DNA of 64,000 nt from Pontiella sulfatireligans (GTDB taxonomy: Bacteria; Verrucomicrobiota; Kiritimatiellia; Kiritimatiellales; Pontiellaceae): the NCBI RefSeq assembly GCF_900890705.1, contig NZ_CAAHFH010000004.1, forward strand, positions 1-64,000, read 5' to 3'. Positions 9,492 to 18,392 of the stretch are shown one piece after another. Under the pieces are notes generated by a model, which did not search any database, was not told the origin of the DNA, and was given only the letters and a program-made list of their open reading frames with translations. Made by a program: the position numbers and the translations under genes. The stretch's first letter is position 1. Each line of letters begins with the position of its first letter.

Positions 9492-10949
9492 ACTGTCATC
9501 CCATAGATTTTAAATAAAAAGGCTGGCTTGTGAGCTCTAAATCCTCCACTCGGAGGGTATGAAAAAACAGAGACAAAAACACAAACCAGCCGGACATAGG
9601 TATACAACCTTGAAGCAATTGTGCAATCTGATTCCCGGACACATGGTCACGAACCTTGCGAAGAAGCATGGCGTCGATGCCCGAAGCCGGACGTACACGC
9701 CATGGAGCCATGTGGTTTCGCTGCTTTATGCCCACTTTGCTCATGCGCTCGGGCTTAACGATGTATGCGACGCGCTCCAGATGAATGCGGCGGCGCTCTC
9801 CACCATCCGCGGTGCGGTTCCACCGTCCCGCAACAACCTGAGCCATGCGAATCAAGTGCGCGACGCGAACATGGCCGAAGAGCTTTATTGGAGCATGATG
9901 AAGCATCTGATGGACACGGTGCCTGGTTTTGCGAAGGGAAAGGTGCGTAGTGGATACCTCCGTCGCTTCAGCAAGGCGATCCATGCGCTCGATTCGACCA
10001 CGATACAGCTGGTGGCCAATAGCATGGACTGGGCAAAGCACCGCCGCCGCAAGGCCGCCGCGAAGTGCCACATGCGTCTGGACCTGCAAAGCTTCCTTCC
10101 ACGATGTGCCATTGTCGACACTGCAAAACACCATGACAGCCGCAAGACCTTGAGCTTGTGTGCCGACCTTGAAGCCGGAGAAATCGTTGTATTCGACAAG
10201 GCTTATATCAAATTCAAGCATCTCTTTGAGCTAACGGAGCGCGGCATTAATTGGGCGGGTCGAGCGAAAGACAACATGCAGTACACGGTGATGCGCTCCC
10301 TCGAAACGACTAAAAACAAGCGCATCCTTCGCGACGAAGTCATCGAGCTGATGCTCGAAAAATCGAAGAAGGCCTACCCGTGCGAGTTGCGCCGCGTTGT
10401 AGCCCTCGTGGAGATCAACGGCAAGGATGTCGAAATGGTCTTCCTGACCAACCATCTGGAGTGGAGCGCGTGGACGGTCGCGGAGCTCTACCGCTGCCGG
10501 TGGGATATCGAGGTGTTCTTTAAGGAAATCAAACAGACGCTCCAGCTCTCCGACTTTCTCGGCTACAGCGCTAATGCCGTACGCTGGCAGGTATGGACCG
10601 GGCTGCTCGTCCATCTGCTGATGCGCTGTCTCAAATTCATGCACGGATGGGATCACAGCTTCAAGCGCCTGTTCACCGTCGTAAGGGTCTCGCTTTGGCG
10701 TCGCTGGAACCTGCCCGCCTTGCTGGAATCCTATGGGACAGCCAAACCACCCGGTCGCATCCGAGGAGCACCGGAACAGGCGTATCTGCCGGGGTTCATC
10801 TAAATGCTGTGGGACAGCCAACTGTTTAAAACGGGGAATCATCATTACTCTTCAACAAAAAATCGGAATCGACTAAATAAACTAAACATCAGAAACCTTA
10901 ACAAAAACGGGAGCTGACACTCCGTTAGCGGCCTCTATGGGATGACAGT
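9492..10949 (+). mobile_element. IS4-family insertion sequence, 1458 bp
   Basis: The ends are perfect 16-bp inverted repeats: ACTGTCATCCCATAGA at 9492-9507 and its reverse complement at 10934-10949. An 11-bp direct duplication, GAATTGATTCC, flanks it at 9481-9491 and 10950-10960; IS4 elements usually duplicate 10-13 bp. The single transposase gene is intact. The identical end repeats and target copies point to a recent insertion. Confidence 0.95.
9559..10803 (+). CDS. IS4 family transposase (DUF4372 N-terminus)
   Basis: A 414-residue DDE transposase. The N-terminal 70 residues match the DUF4372 domain found on many IS4 transposases (FKQLCN-like start, then HVVSLLYAHFAHALGLNDVCDAL). The catalytic core includes ALDSTTIQL (first Asp, about residue 150), VFDKAYI (second Asp, about 213) and the IS4 signature YRCRWDIEVFFKEIKQ (Y-R-E-K, about residues 313-328). 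The frame is intact, so the element may still be active. It alone fills the IS. Confidence 0.95.
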   Translation: MKKQRQKHKPAGHRYTTLKQLCNLIPGHMVTNLAKKHGVDARSRTYTPWSHVVSLLYAHFAHALGLNDVCDALQMNAAALSTIRGAVPPSRNNLSHANQVRDANMAEELYWSMMKHLMDTVPGFAKGKVRSGYLRRFSKAIHALDSTTIQLVANSMDWAKHRRRKAAAKCHMRLDLQSFLPRCAIVDTAKHHDSRKTLSLCADLEAGEIVVFDKAYIKFKHLFELTERGINWAGRAKDNMQYTVMRSLETTKNKRILRDEVIELMLEKSKKAYPCELRRVVALVEINGKDVEMVFLTNHLEWSAWTVAELYRCRWDIEVFFKEIKQTLQLSDFLGYSANAVRWQVWTGLLVHLLMRCLKFMHGWDHSFKRLFTVVRVSLWRRWNLPALLESYGTAKPPGRIRGAPEQAYLPGFI

Positions 10950-11402
10950 GAATTGATTCCTAAATCCTTTCGAGGTATCGATCAGCTTGGCCGGGGGCAG
11001 CGAAACCTGCTGCACCCATTTGGCATACCCGGCCCCGTTGAGCAAAATCAGGTCCGCTTTTTGATCCGCTGCAATTTGTTCCGCAACCGGACTCCAGAAG
11101 GCCGGGTCGCCCTCCATTTCCGGAAAGACCACCTCCACCGCATCGCAGGCAATGCGCTCGGCAAAATAGGCGAGCGGATAGTTGACCGTATAAACCACCG
11201 GCGCGGCATTCTCCGGCACCGCGCTCTCCTGCGTCGAGCAACCCGCAACAACAACCGCTCCCAGCAGCATCATGAATACACGTTTGTTCATCGTCCTAAT
11301 CTCCTTAATTTCTATTCATCGCCGTTTAGGAAAAATAATTTTTCCAGCTGAACTTCATGTATGAAATCTGAATCATCAGTAACCCATGAGGGCGGCTTCT
11401 GT

Positions 11403-12665
11403 TTATAAGGGTTTAATTCCGGGCGTCAGCAGGCTAATGGGGACGGCAAACAGACGATCGCCAAAAGGCAGTATATTTTCGCCATCATAAAAGACGACAC
11501 CGGCTGCGAAGGTTTCGCTACAGGCTTCTTTCAGTTTGTTTAGTCCTTTAAAGTCGTCTTTCGTGACGGTCGCTGCGGCTTTGACCTCGATACCGGCGAG
11601 GCGAGTTCCCTGTTCAATGATGATGTCCACCTCCACTTTGTCTTTGTTGCGGAAGTGGTAGAATTTCAGTTCTTCATCATACCAGTCGGCCTGCTTTCGG
11701 AGTTCCTGATAGATGAAGGTTTCCAGCAAACGCCCGAGCAACGCTTTGTCCTGCCACAGGGTTTTGCTATTCATCCGCAGTAACGCACAGGCGAGCCCAC
11801 TGTCCGTTAAATGCATTTTCGGCGTTTTAATCAGACGGCTGAGGCGGTTCGTGTGCCAGGGTTGCAGTTGCTCAATGAGAAAGATCTGTTCGAGCAGCGT
11901 CAGATACTCGCGAATGGTTGGACGGCTGATAGAAAACGGCGAGGCTAAGTCGGTCGCGACAAACAACTGGGCGGTCTGGCCAGCCGCCAAAGTTAACAGT
12001 TTCGGAAGAAGTTCAAGATGTTGGATGCGGGCAATGTCCTGCACGTCCCGTTGAATCATGGTCGTGATGTAATCCCGATACCAGATGGCACGGCGATTGG
12101 CGGTTTTTCGGGCGATCGCCGCCGGATAGCCGCCGCGGCAGATCAATTCAGCAAGCGATTCGCCCATACGTCGTAATGGGCCGAGATTCGCATTCATCCG
12201 AAAATCAGCTCTAAATAGTTGTTCTATGAACGTCGGTTTTTGTCCGGCTATTTCGCATTGGGCCAGTGGTCGAAGGTGAATGATTTCCATCCGGCCCGCC
12301 AAAGAATCCGACAGGGTCGGAAGCAAGAGCACATTGGCCGATCCAGTCAAAATGAAGCGCCCTGGAGCTCGGTTTTGATCGATGCTGGCCTTGATGGAGG
12401 TAAAGAGCTCCGGCACGCGCTGGATTTCATCGAGAATAACATGTTCGGGCAAACTGTGGACAAATCCCACCGGGTCGGTTTTGGCCGCTTGCAGCTGGTT
12501 GTCGTCATCGAAACTGATGTAGTGATAGTTCCGCTCTTTCCCAATCAGTTGAGCAAGGGTGGTTTTGCCACACTGGCGCGAGCCATGGATTAGAATGGCC
12601 GGCGTATCTTGCAGGGCATCCTTCAATGCATCTGCCGAATATCTTTTGTATAGCACTTCATCCAT
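11403..12665 (-). CDS. AAA family ATPase with DUF4143 domain
   Basis: A 420-residue protein with Walker A GSRQCGKT (about residues 29-36), Walker B-like HVILDEIQRV (about 75-84), the sensor region RFILTGSANVLLL and a C-terminal DUF4143 domain that contains a PD-(D/E)XK-like stretch (GIEVKAA). This is a widespread prokaryotic family of unclear function, often in accessory regions. It is transcribed away from the Fic gene, and the shared 370-bp gap holds repeated boxes. Confidence 0.9.
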   Translation of the reverse strand: MDEVLYKRYSADALKDALQDTPAILIHGSRQCGKTTLAQLIGKERNYHYISFDDDNQLQAAKTDPVGFVHSLPEHVILDEIQRVPELFTSIKASIDQNRAPGRFILTGSANVLLLPTLSDSLAGRMEIIHLRPLAQCEIAGQKPTFIEQLFRADFRMNANLGPLRRMGESLAELICRGGYPAAIARKTANRRAIWYRDYITTMIQRDVQDIARIQHLELLPKLLTLAAGQTAQLFVATDLASPFSISRPTIREYLTLLEQIFLIEQLQPWHTNRLSRLIKTPKMHLTDSGLACALLRMNSKTLWQDKALLGRLLETFIYQELRKQADWYDEELKFYHFRNKDKVEVDIIIEQGTRLAGIEVKAAATVTKDDFKGLNKLKEACSETFAAGVVFYDGENILPFGDRLFAVPISLLTPGIKPL

Positions 12666-13035
12666 GCGTAGTGATCCCGTTGTGCGAGTTATCCGAACAC
12701 GTCCATATGTAAATTATAATTCGTCCAAATGAAAGAATCTATTCGTCAAAATGCAAATGGTGTAGGCCCGATGCCCTCATCGGGCGAGCGGTGCTACGGT
12801 GCGGGTGAAAACACGAATCATCCAGCGCGACTTCCACCTTGTAGAAGCCGGCCGGTTCGTTGGTGCCGGCGGTGCGCAGGGCCCTCCCTGGGTGTAAATT
12901 TCGACGATAAACACAGCGAAGGGCAACTTTTCGTCAAAAACAAATGGATTTCGACGAAGCATGGCGATATACAACTTTTCGACGACGCCCACTTTTACCG
13001 TTAGTTTTTCGACGAACAAGAAAGGATCTTCGACT
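12666..13035. promoter_or_regulatory. Control region with repeated TTCGWCGAA-like boxes
   Basis: Between the divergent ATPase and Fic genes, TTCGACGA occurs at 12900, 12950, 12978 and 13008, with variants TTCGTCAA (12930) and TTCGACTA (13028). Two further TTCGTC(C/A)AAA boxes lie next to the ATPase start (12720, 12742). TTCGACGAA and its reverse complement TTCGTCGAA differ only at the centre, so each box is a near-palindrome. Spacings of about 20 or 30 bp put most boxes on one DNA face. This looks like an operator array, but no regulator is identified. A separate hairpin is at 12766-12785. Confidence 0.5.
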
Positions 13036-14592
13036 ATGAACCTTGACATAGAGACACCTTCGATCTTCCAGGAAACGCTTGCCCCCCCCGGCACACGGCT
13101 GGCCGGATGGGCCGCATTGGTTCACGCGCTTTCCATTCAGGCGCCTGTTCGAAACCCCAGCTGTGTTTCAGAGAAACATGTCAGCGGAAGCCGCAGAAAC
13201 GAAAACAACTGGGTTGTATTTGATAAGCGGTATTGGAGTGGAGATAATTTCGAATGTCATTTGACGTTTGCCTTGCGACATGAAGCACTGGATCTCCTGA
13301 TCTTAAAGCGGATATGCGCTGCAGTCGCACCAGCAATTATTGAAGACCTTGTTCGCGCCACGCCCACCGGAACCGTGGCGCGGCGCATCTGGTTTTTCTA
13401 TGAATTCCTAACCGGACGCCCCCTCAGATTGCCCGACGCGCCCGGAAACCTTACCGCCATCGACCTTCTCCCTTCAGATGCATACTTCACCGGCAAGGCA
13501 ACGCTCTCAAAACGCCACCGCGTGCGGGACAACCTGCTGGGCACAGCAGCATTCTGCCCGGTTATTCGAAAAACAAAAGCCCTGGAGGAGTTCGTCGGAC
13601 TGAGCCTTTCCGATAGGGCAAGAAAAATTATCGGCCAGGTCGGGGCCCGCCTCATCGCACGCGCGGCAAGCTTCATGCTTCTCGCCGACAGCCGCGCCAG
13701 TTTTGAAATCGAGGGCGAACGACCGCCGCGCAATCGTCTGGAACGGTGGGGCCGAGCCGTATCCCAGGCCGGCAAGAATGCTTTGTCGATGGATGAGATC
13801 GCGCGCCTCCACGGTGTTTTGATTGAGGATAGGCGTTTTGTTCAGGTTGGGCTGCGCCCCGATGGGGTTTTCCTGGGTGAACGGGACAGCGATAACAATC
13901 CACTGCCTGAATTCATCGGGGCTCGACCGGAAAATCTGAGCGAGTTGATGGAAGGGTTGCTCGATGCCAACAGACGTATGGGCAGAGACGGGCTTGATCC
14001 GGTGCTGCAGGCTGCAGCAACCGCCTTTGGATTTGTATACATCCACCCCCTTCAGGACGGCAATGGCCGTCTGCATCGATATCTGTTCCACCACATTCTG
14101 GCCGACCGGAAGTTCACACCTCCAGGGATGGTTTTCCCGGTATCATCCGTCATCTTTGACCGAATTGATGAATACCAGAAGATACTGCAAAATCATTCCA
14201 GACCATTAATGGAGTTTATCGAGTGGCGCGGGACGGCCAGCGGCAACGTTGAGGGGTTGAACCAGACGGCGGATCTGTATCGTTATTTTGACTGTACGGA
14301 TGCGGCGGAATTCCTATACGCCTGCGTTCGACATACCGTCGAGCATGACTTGCCCGGGGAGATCGACTATTTACAAAAAAACGACGCGGCGATTCGCCAC
14401 ATTACGGATCTTGTCGAGATGCCGGATCAAGTGGCTCAAAGCCTGATCCTGTTTGTTCGGCAGAATCAGGGCACCCTGCCTACTAAACGCCGCAAAAAAG
14501 AATTCGAACTCCTCACCGATGAAGAGGTCGCATCCCTCGAGCAAATCATTCGTGATGAATTCGAGGGGCTTGGTGAGCAGCCCGGACATTAA
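13036..14592 (+). CDS. Fic family protein
   Basis: A 518-residue protein from the ATG at 13036 (upstream AAAGGA). The Fic motif HPLQDGNGRLHRY lies at about residue 336; it keeps the catalytic His, the acidic residue and GNGR, with Leu in place of the usual Phe. Fic enzymes transfer AMP or other groups to proteins. The N-terminal 270 residues are larger than the minimal Fic domain, and an inhibitory helix motif was not securely located. It is one of the few plus-strand genes, divergent from the ATPase and followed by a strong terminator. A toxin-like or regulatory role is possible, not shown. Confidence 0.9.
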   Translation: MNLDIETPSIFQETLAPPGTRLAGWAALVHALSIQAPVRNPSCVSEKHVSGSRRNENNWVVFDKRYWSGDNFECHLTFALRHEALDLLILKRICAAVAPAIIEDLVRATPTGTVARRIWFFYEFLTGRPLRLPDAPGNLTAIDLLPSDAYFTGKATLSKRHRVRDNLLGTAAFCPVIRKTKALEEFVGLSLSDRARKIIGQVGARLIARAASFMLLADSRASFEIEGERPPRNRLERWGRAVSQAGKNALSMDEIARLHGVLIEDRRFVQVGLRPDGVFLGERDSDNNPLPEFIGARPENLSELMEGLLDANRRMGRDGLDPVLQAAATAFGFVYIHPLQDGNGRLHRYLFHHILADRKFTPPGMVFPVSSVIFDRIDEYQKILQNHSRPLMEFIEWRGTASGNVEGLNQTADLYRYFDCTDAAEFLYACVRHTVEHDLPGEIDYLQKNDAAIRHITDLVEMPDQVAQSLILFVRQNQGTLPTKRRKKEFELLTDEEVASLEQIIRDEFEGLGEQPGH

Positions 14593-14628
14593 AAGAGAAG
14601 GCCATTCACTTGATCAAGGTTTTGGAGT

Positions 14629-14654
14629 GCACCCCGCCGCTGCGGGGTGCTTTT
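14629..14654 (+). terminator. Intrinsic terminator after the Fic gene
   Basis: A perfect 9-bp stem GCACCCCGC/GCGGGGTGC around CGCT, followed by TTTT, 36 bp past the Fic stop codon. Confidence 0.85.
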
Positions 14655-14765
14655 CAAAGCGCTTCGCTTGACCAACCCGCCTTGAAAAGCTGAACCAAAG
14701 TTCAGCACTCCGAAGGTTTTTTTAGTCCGGCTCAATCTTCAGGCGAATGAACGGTGCGCACGCGC

Positions 14766-14784
14766 GCCGGGTGAGGCACCCGGC
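14766..14784 (-). repeat. Hairpin with GCCTC loop
   Basis: On the minus strand, stem GCCGGGT, loop GCCTC, stem ACCCGGC, preceded by GTAG. It lies 32 bp past the stop of the first DUF1254 gene. It is one of six hairpins in the window with different stems and related loops. There is no T-tract, so it is not a standard terminator. Confidence 0.6.
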
Positions 14785-14815
14785 CTACAGACCACAGCGT
14801 TGGCCATCCTCGCTT

Positions 14816-16348
14816 CTACTTCACCAGCTCAATCTCACCCGGGCGCCAGGTTTGGTCGATCCAGGCTTTTCCCGGGCCGTAGATGCGCAGCGCGATGAAC
14901 CAGCTCTTGCCGGGAACGGTCTGGAGCCAATTGCCCTCTTTGCCTTCAGGCGCTTCGGGGGCGAAGTAAATGTCCATCGAACCGTCCGCGTTGGTCTTGA
15001 TTCCTTTATCCTGGCTGCCCAGGGTAGGGAACGGCTGGTCGGTTTGCAGCTGCGAGCGGGTCTGGGTGTCGTACATGGTGATGGCCCAGAAATCCTTGGC
15101 CGGCGGGTTCGGCGGGATATGCAGTTTGTAGGTCTTGGAACCATTCATAACCTTGCCTTCGGAATCGAGCATGCCCATGGAGTAGTCCGATCCTTTGCCG
15201 GCCACCGTCATGGCCATGGCGGGAGAGACGCAGATGTAGCCGAAGTGGAAGAGGACGCGCGGGTCGAGGCGATAGGCGCCATTGCGCGTGAAGGTGGTGT
15301 CCTTGTCGGCGTAGGCGGTAACCCAGGCCTTGCTGTCCTTGAAGGTCAGGTTGCCGGGATCGCGCGGGAAGTAGCTGATCGCACGGGCGGCGCCGTTGCC
15401 GATGGCCGCCGCGTCGGTCAGAATTTTTTTCATGCGGGCGTCCGGGTTGAAGGCCTTGCCCTTTTCAATGCCGATGGCGGCCATCATTCCTTTGGCCTCT
15501 TTGCCGAGATAATCATCCGGCTCGGTCTGAATCAGGGCATGCAGTTTCTCAAAGGCGCTGTAGTCGTTGGGAACAATCATATGCATGTCTTTGCCGGACA
15601 CGTTGATGAATTCCATCGCCGGCGGGTTTTTCACCGTCGACAGCGGGTAGACTTTCAACGTGCTGCGGATGTTCTTCGACGCGGCCGGAATCGCCTGCTC
15701 AATCGGCAAGCTCTTATCGAGATAGCCGCGCATGAAGACCCATAACCCGCTGGTTTTTGACGGAACCACAAAGTAGCCCTTAGGAATATCCCCTTTATAG
15801 CCGGGAGGCAGCACAAGATATTTGCCGCCTTTGCCCTTGTCGGGCCCCGCGACGCCGAGGTCGGTCATATAATGAAACTCCATGTCGTCGAGGATGCCGA
15901 GCATTCCCTTCGGCAGGTCGATGACGGTCGGGCCGTCTTTGAGGAGATCCATGAAACCCACGGCGTACATCGTCGAGGTATTGCCGGTCAGCAGAATCGT
16001 CTTCGAGTCCATCAGGCTGTCCCAGATGCAGATCTTGTTGCAGGCATCCGCGCCCATGGCCACCTGCCCTTCGCGCAGGGCGTTCATGGAGAGGGCCGGG
16101 ATCGAGTTGAGAAAAACGTTTACCGCCCGCGAGGTGTCGAGATAGTCGTAAATCGCTTCGGTGCTCTTTTCCGAGGGCACGCCATCAAAATATTTCAGGG
16201 TGCCGATCGAGGTTTTCACCTTGTCCGGTGCGGTGTAGGCCTCCGGAATTTTAGAGGTCATTTTCATCACGGGTGGCTTTGCCGCCTGTGCAGTACCGAG
16301 GATCATTGCGCCTGCGAGCGCGGTGGTTAGCATTTGTTTCGTTTTCAT
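14816..16348 (-). CDS. DUF1254/DUF1214 domain secreted protein, paralogue 1
   Basis: A 510-residue protein with a signal peptide (cleavage likely after GTAQA). The N-terminal DUF1254 domain covers about residues 60-215 and includes the motif GPDKGKGGKYL; the C-terminal DUF1214 domain covers about 370-490 and ends TWRPGEIELVK. NPDARMKKIL in the middle is shared by the paralogues. The biochemical function of this family is not established. The ribosome site GGAGAATGAG abuts the ATG and recurs before paralogue 2. It is the last of five tandem copies. Confidence 0.9.
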   Translation of the reverse strand: MKTKQMLTTALAGAMILGTAQAAKPPVMKMTSKIPEAYTAPDKVKTSIGTLKYFDGVPSEKSTEAIYDYLDTSRAVNVFLNSIPALSMNALREGQVAMGADACNKICIWDSLMDSKTILLTGNTSTMYAVGFMDLLKDGPTVIDLPKGMLGILDDMEFHYMTDLGVAGPDKGKGGKYLVLPPGYKGDIPKGYFVVPSKTSGLWVFMRGYLDKSLPIEQAIPAASKNIRSTLKVYPLSTVKNPPAMEFINVSGKDMHMIVPNDYSAFEKLHALIQTEPDDYLGKEAKGMMAAIGIEKGKAFNPDARMKKILTDAAAIGNGAARAISYFPRDPGNLTFKDSKAWVTAYADKDTTFTRNGAYRLDPRVLFHFGYICVSPAMAMTVAGKGSDYSMGMLDSEGKVMNGSKTYKLHIPPNPPAKDFWAITMYDTQTRSQLQTDQPFPTLGSQDKGIKTNADGSMDIYFAPEAPEGKEGNWLQTVPGKSWFIALRIYGPGKAWIDQTWRPGEIELVK

Positions 16349-16543
16349 CTCATTCTCCTTGTTGATTGCCAGAATTTATTAACTATCGTGCTACGTTCCG
16401 TACGCACCCTCACCACGAAAAGGTCAGGCAGAATGATTGGGTGGCAGAATGATTTTTCCTGTACTAAGTTCTGAAATTATTCTGCCACAAAATTATTCTG
16501 CCTATATTCCTCCTGCAACGAGCCTCGTTAGACTATCAGGTTT
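16349..16543. other. Intergenic gap with long inverted repeat
   Basis: The gap contains an inverted repeat with 30-bp arms, 16426-16455 and 16474-16503, built from the half-unit GGCAGAATGATT; listed under the GGCAGAAT repeats. No gene seen. Confidence 0.6.
16426..16503. repeat. GGCAGAATGATT inverted repeat
   Basis: The arm at 16426-16455 contains two GGCAGAATGATT units, mirrored at 16474-16503 by two ATTATTCTGCC units, with an 18-bp spacer. Decayed copies lie at 18147-18210 and 18281-18318, in the next intergenic gap of the same paralogue array. Confidence 0.75.
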
Positions 16544-18064
16544 TTATTTGATCCGCTCAAAGTCGTTGAGCACCCATGTCTTTTTGATATATCCCTCTTC
16601 CGGTCCGTAGAAACGGAAGACCACGAAAAAGCCTTTTGCCGGATCAGTCTTGATCCAGTTCTTTTCTTTTCCTTCCGGGCATTTGGGGCCGAAATACATG
16701 TCGACCGATCCGTCGGCGTTGACCTCGGGTTTGCTCATGCTGCCGACGGTAATATTGCCGCCGGAATCGAGCAAGCTGCGGCTGAGCGCATCGTAGGCGG
16801 TGACGGCCCAGAAGCGTTTGACCGGAGGTTTGGCCGGAACGCTAAGCCGGTACGTATTGTCGCCGAGCAGGTAGTCGCCCTCTTTGTCTCGGAAGCAGGT
16901 CAGGTACGATGTGCCGACGCCCGGCGTGGTGGAGAGCAGGTTCGGGGAAACGCAGATGGCCTGATAGTGCCAAACGGTGCGGGCCTCAATATCCGTATGT
17001 CCGTTCTCGGTGAACTCGGTGTTGCGAATGAACATTTTTTCCCAGTGGCGGTTCGACCAATATTTAATCTCGGGATCGCGGCAGTCGTAGACAATCGTGC
17101 GCGACATCGCGACACCCTGTTTAGCCGCCTGTTCGAAAATATTTTTCATACGAGCATCCGGATTAAACGGTTTGCCTTTTTCAATGCCGAGCGTAGCCAG
17201 ACGGCCAAGCAGTTCCGGGCTGAACAGTTCGGTCGGCTCGTACTGAATGATTTCATTCAGCGTTTCGTAATAGGATCCGTCTTCAGGCGGCAGCGTATTC
17301 GCGCCTATTCCGGAACAATTGACCGCCTTGTGTTCCCGTGGGCCGGAAGCCAACGGATAAACTTTAAGGCGGTCCTCAAACCATTTCACGGCTTGATCGC
17401 CGTTGCCGACTTCGCCGAAGCCGCGCATCATGGCCCAGATCCGATAGCCGGGCGAATGAAACACAAAATATCCTTTCGGAATCTTCCCTTCATAGCCGGG
17501 CGGCAGGAATAGATATTTACCGCCCTTCCCTTTGTCGGGACCAGTCGGACCGAAATCCGTCAAATATTTAAAGGCCGCATCGTTTGCATTGCCGTACATG
17601 CCCGGCGGAATTTCCACCACGGTCGCCCCGTCGATCTTCAGGTCGATGGAGGCAAACGCATACACGGTGATGTCGTTTCCGGTGAGATAGTTTTCAGTCG
17701 GTGTCATGAAATCGGCCATCACGCCGATATCGGATGCCGACTTGAAACCGAAATCCCGAATCTGGGATTTGACGATGGTGTAGAGCGACATAGGTGGGAA
17801 AAAGTCCATGTAGGCTTGAGTCGCACGCTGCAGATCCATTTCGTCGTAGATTTTTTGCGCGGATTTTGCATCGGGAAATGCACCGCCTTCAAACTTAAGC
17901 GTGCCGAACTCCGTTTTAATTTTCTCCGGAGCCGGAGCAAAGTCGCTTGCCGTTTCCTTCTGCCCCGCCGTCTTGAACAGGTTTCTATTTGCGCCTGTAT
18001 CAGCGGCCTGCGCACCGGCCCCAATCAAGCTGGCCAGTGTTGCTGCAATAATCTGTTTTTTCAT
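16544..18064 (-). CDS. DUF1254/DUF1214 domain secreted protein, paralogue 2
   Basis: A protein of 506 residues from the ATG at 18064, chosen because it directly follows the ribosome site GGAGAATGAG shared with paralogue 1; an upstream start at 18088 is less likely. The signal peptide ends near GAQA. It keeps the motifs GPTGPDKGKGGKYLFLPPGY and FNPDARMKNIF, and the DUF1214 end TWVLNDFERIK. It is more divergent than paralogues 1 and 5. The upstream gap shares sequence (GTTCCGTACGCACCC) with that of paralogue 1, which indicates gene-plus-promoter duplication. Confidence 0.9.
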   Translation of the reverse strand: MKKQIIAATLASLIGAGAQAADTGANRNLFKTAGQKETASDFAPAPEKIKTEFGTLKFEGGAFPDAKSAQKIYDEMDLQRATQAYMDFFPPMSLYTIVKSQIRDFGFKSASDIGVMADFMTPTENYLTGNDITVYAFASIDLKIDGATVVEIPPGMYGNANDAAFKYLTDFGPTGPDKGKGGKYLFLPPGYEGKIPKGYFVFHSPGYRIWAMMRGFGEVGNGDQAVKWFEDRLKVYPLASGPREHKAVNCSGIGANTLPPEDGSYYETLNEIIQYEPTELFSPELLGRLATLGIEKGKPFNPDARMKNIFEQAAKQGVAMSRTIVYDCRDPEIKYWSNRHWEKMFIRNTEFTENGHTDIEARTVWHYQAICVSPNLLSTTPGVGTSYLTCFRDKEGDYLLGDNTYRLSVPAKPPVKRFWAVTAYDALSRSLLDSGGNITVGSMSKPEVNADGSVDMYFGPKCPEGKEKNWIKTDPAKGFFVVFRFYGPEEGYIKKTWVLNDFERIK

Positions 18065-18392
18065 CTCATTCTCCGTGTTGACTACCAAAATTCATGTCAT
18101 CCACTGTCCTGCGTTCCGTACGCACCCACCCACCACACGAATTTTTTAGGCAGAACAATTGGGTGGCAGAATGATTTTCCCCGCTCTTGGAACTGAAATT
18201 ATTTTACCTACACTCCTTCTGCTACGGGGTGGTTTAGGTGAAAATCGAGGGGTATAAAAATCTATGCGCATGCTCGGATTTTTCTGCCACAAAAATTTTC
18301 TGCCCATAATCATTCTGCAACATCCTCCGTTGCTATGCTGGAACATCCAGTATATCCGGCGGAGCGATTTGATTCCGCCCCGCCTTATCGTT
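18065..18392. repeat. Intergenic gap with decayed GGCAGAAT repeats
   Basis: This 328-bp gap has no gene. It holds half-copies of the GGCAGAATGATT repeat at 18147-18178 and, inverted, at 18281-18318, with a degenerate partner near 18195-18210. These look like one or two damaged versions of the intact element at 16426. Confidence 0.55.

Larger units (their letters stand above)
8926..11291 (-). pseudogene. Zinc/metal ABC transporter substrate-binding lipoprotein, split by an IS
   Basis: The N-terminal part (10961-11291) has a lipoprotein signal (VVVAGCSTQ) and a ZnuA-type start (NYPLAYFAERIACDAVEVVFP). The C-terminal part (8926-9480) carries a histidine-rich loop (HAHGAGEKHAHG), then TTWLDPQLAVQQASAIRDV and the helices of a ZnuA/TroA protein. 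An IS4-family element sits between them. Removing the element and one 11-bp duplicated target joins the halves exactly in frame into a protein of about 298 residues, the usual family length. The gene was therefore intact until the insertion. No ABC permease or ATPase gene is nearby. Confidence 0.9.

Noticed and set aside
9496..10221. Long antisense frame within the IS element (241 codons)
   Set aside because: Opposite to an intact IS4 transposase with all catalytic motifs; it is a shadow of that gene.
12729..13004. Open frame ahead of the Fic gene (91 codons)
   Set aside because: It covers the hairpin and the repeated TTCGACGA boxes; low-complexity, no recognisable protein features.
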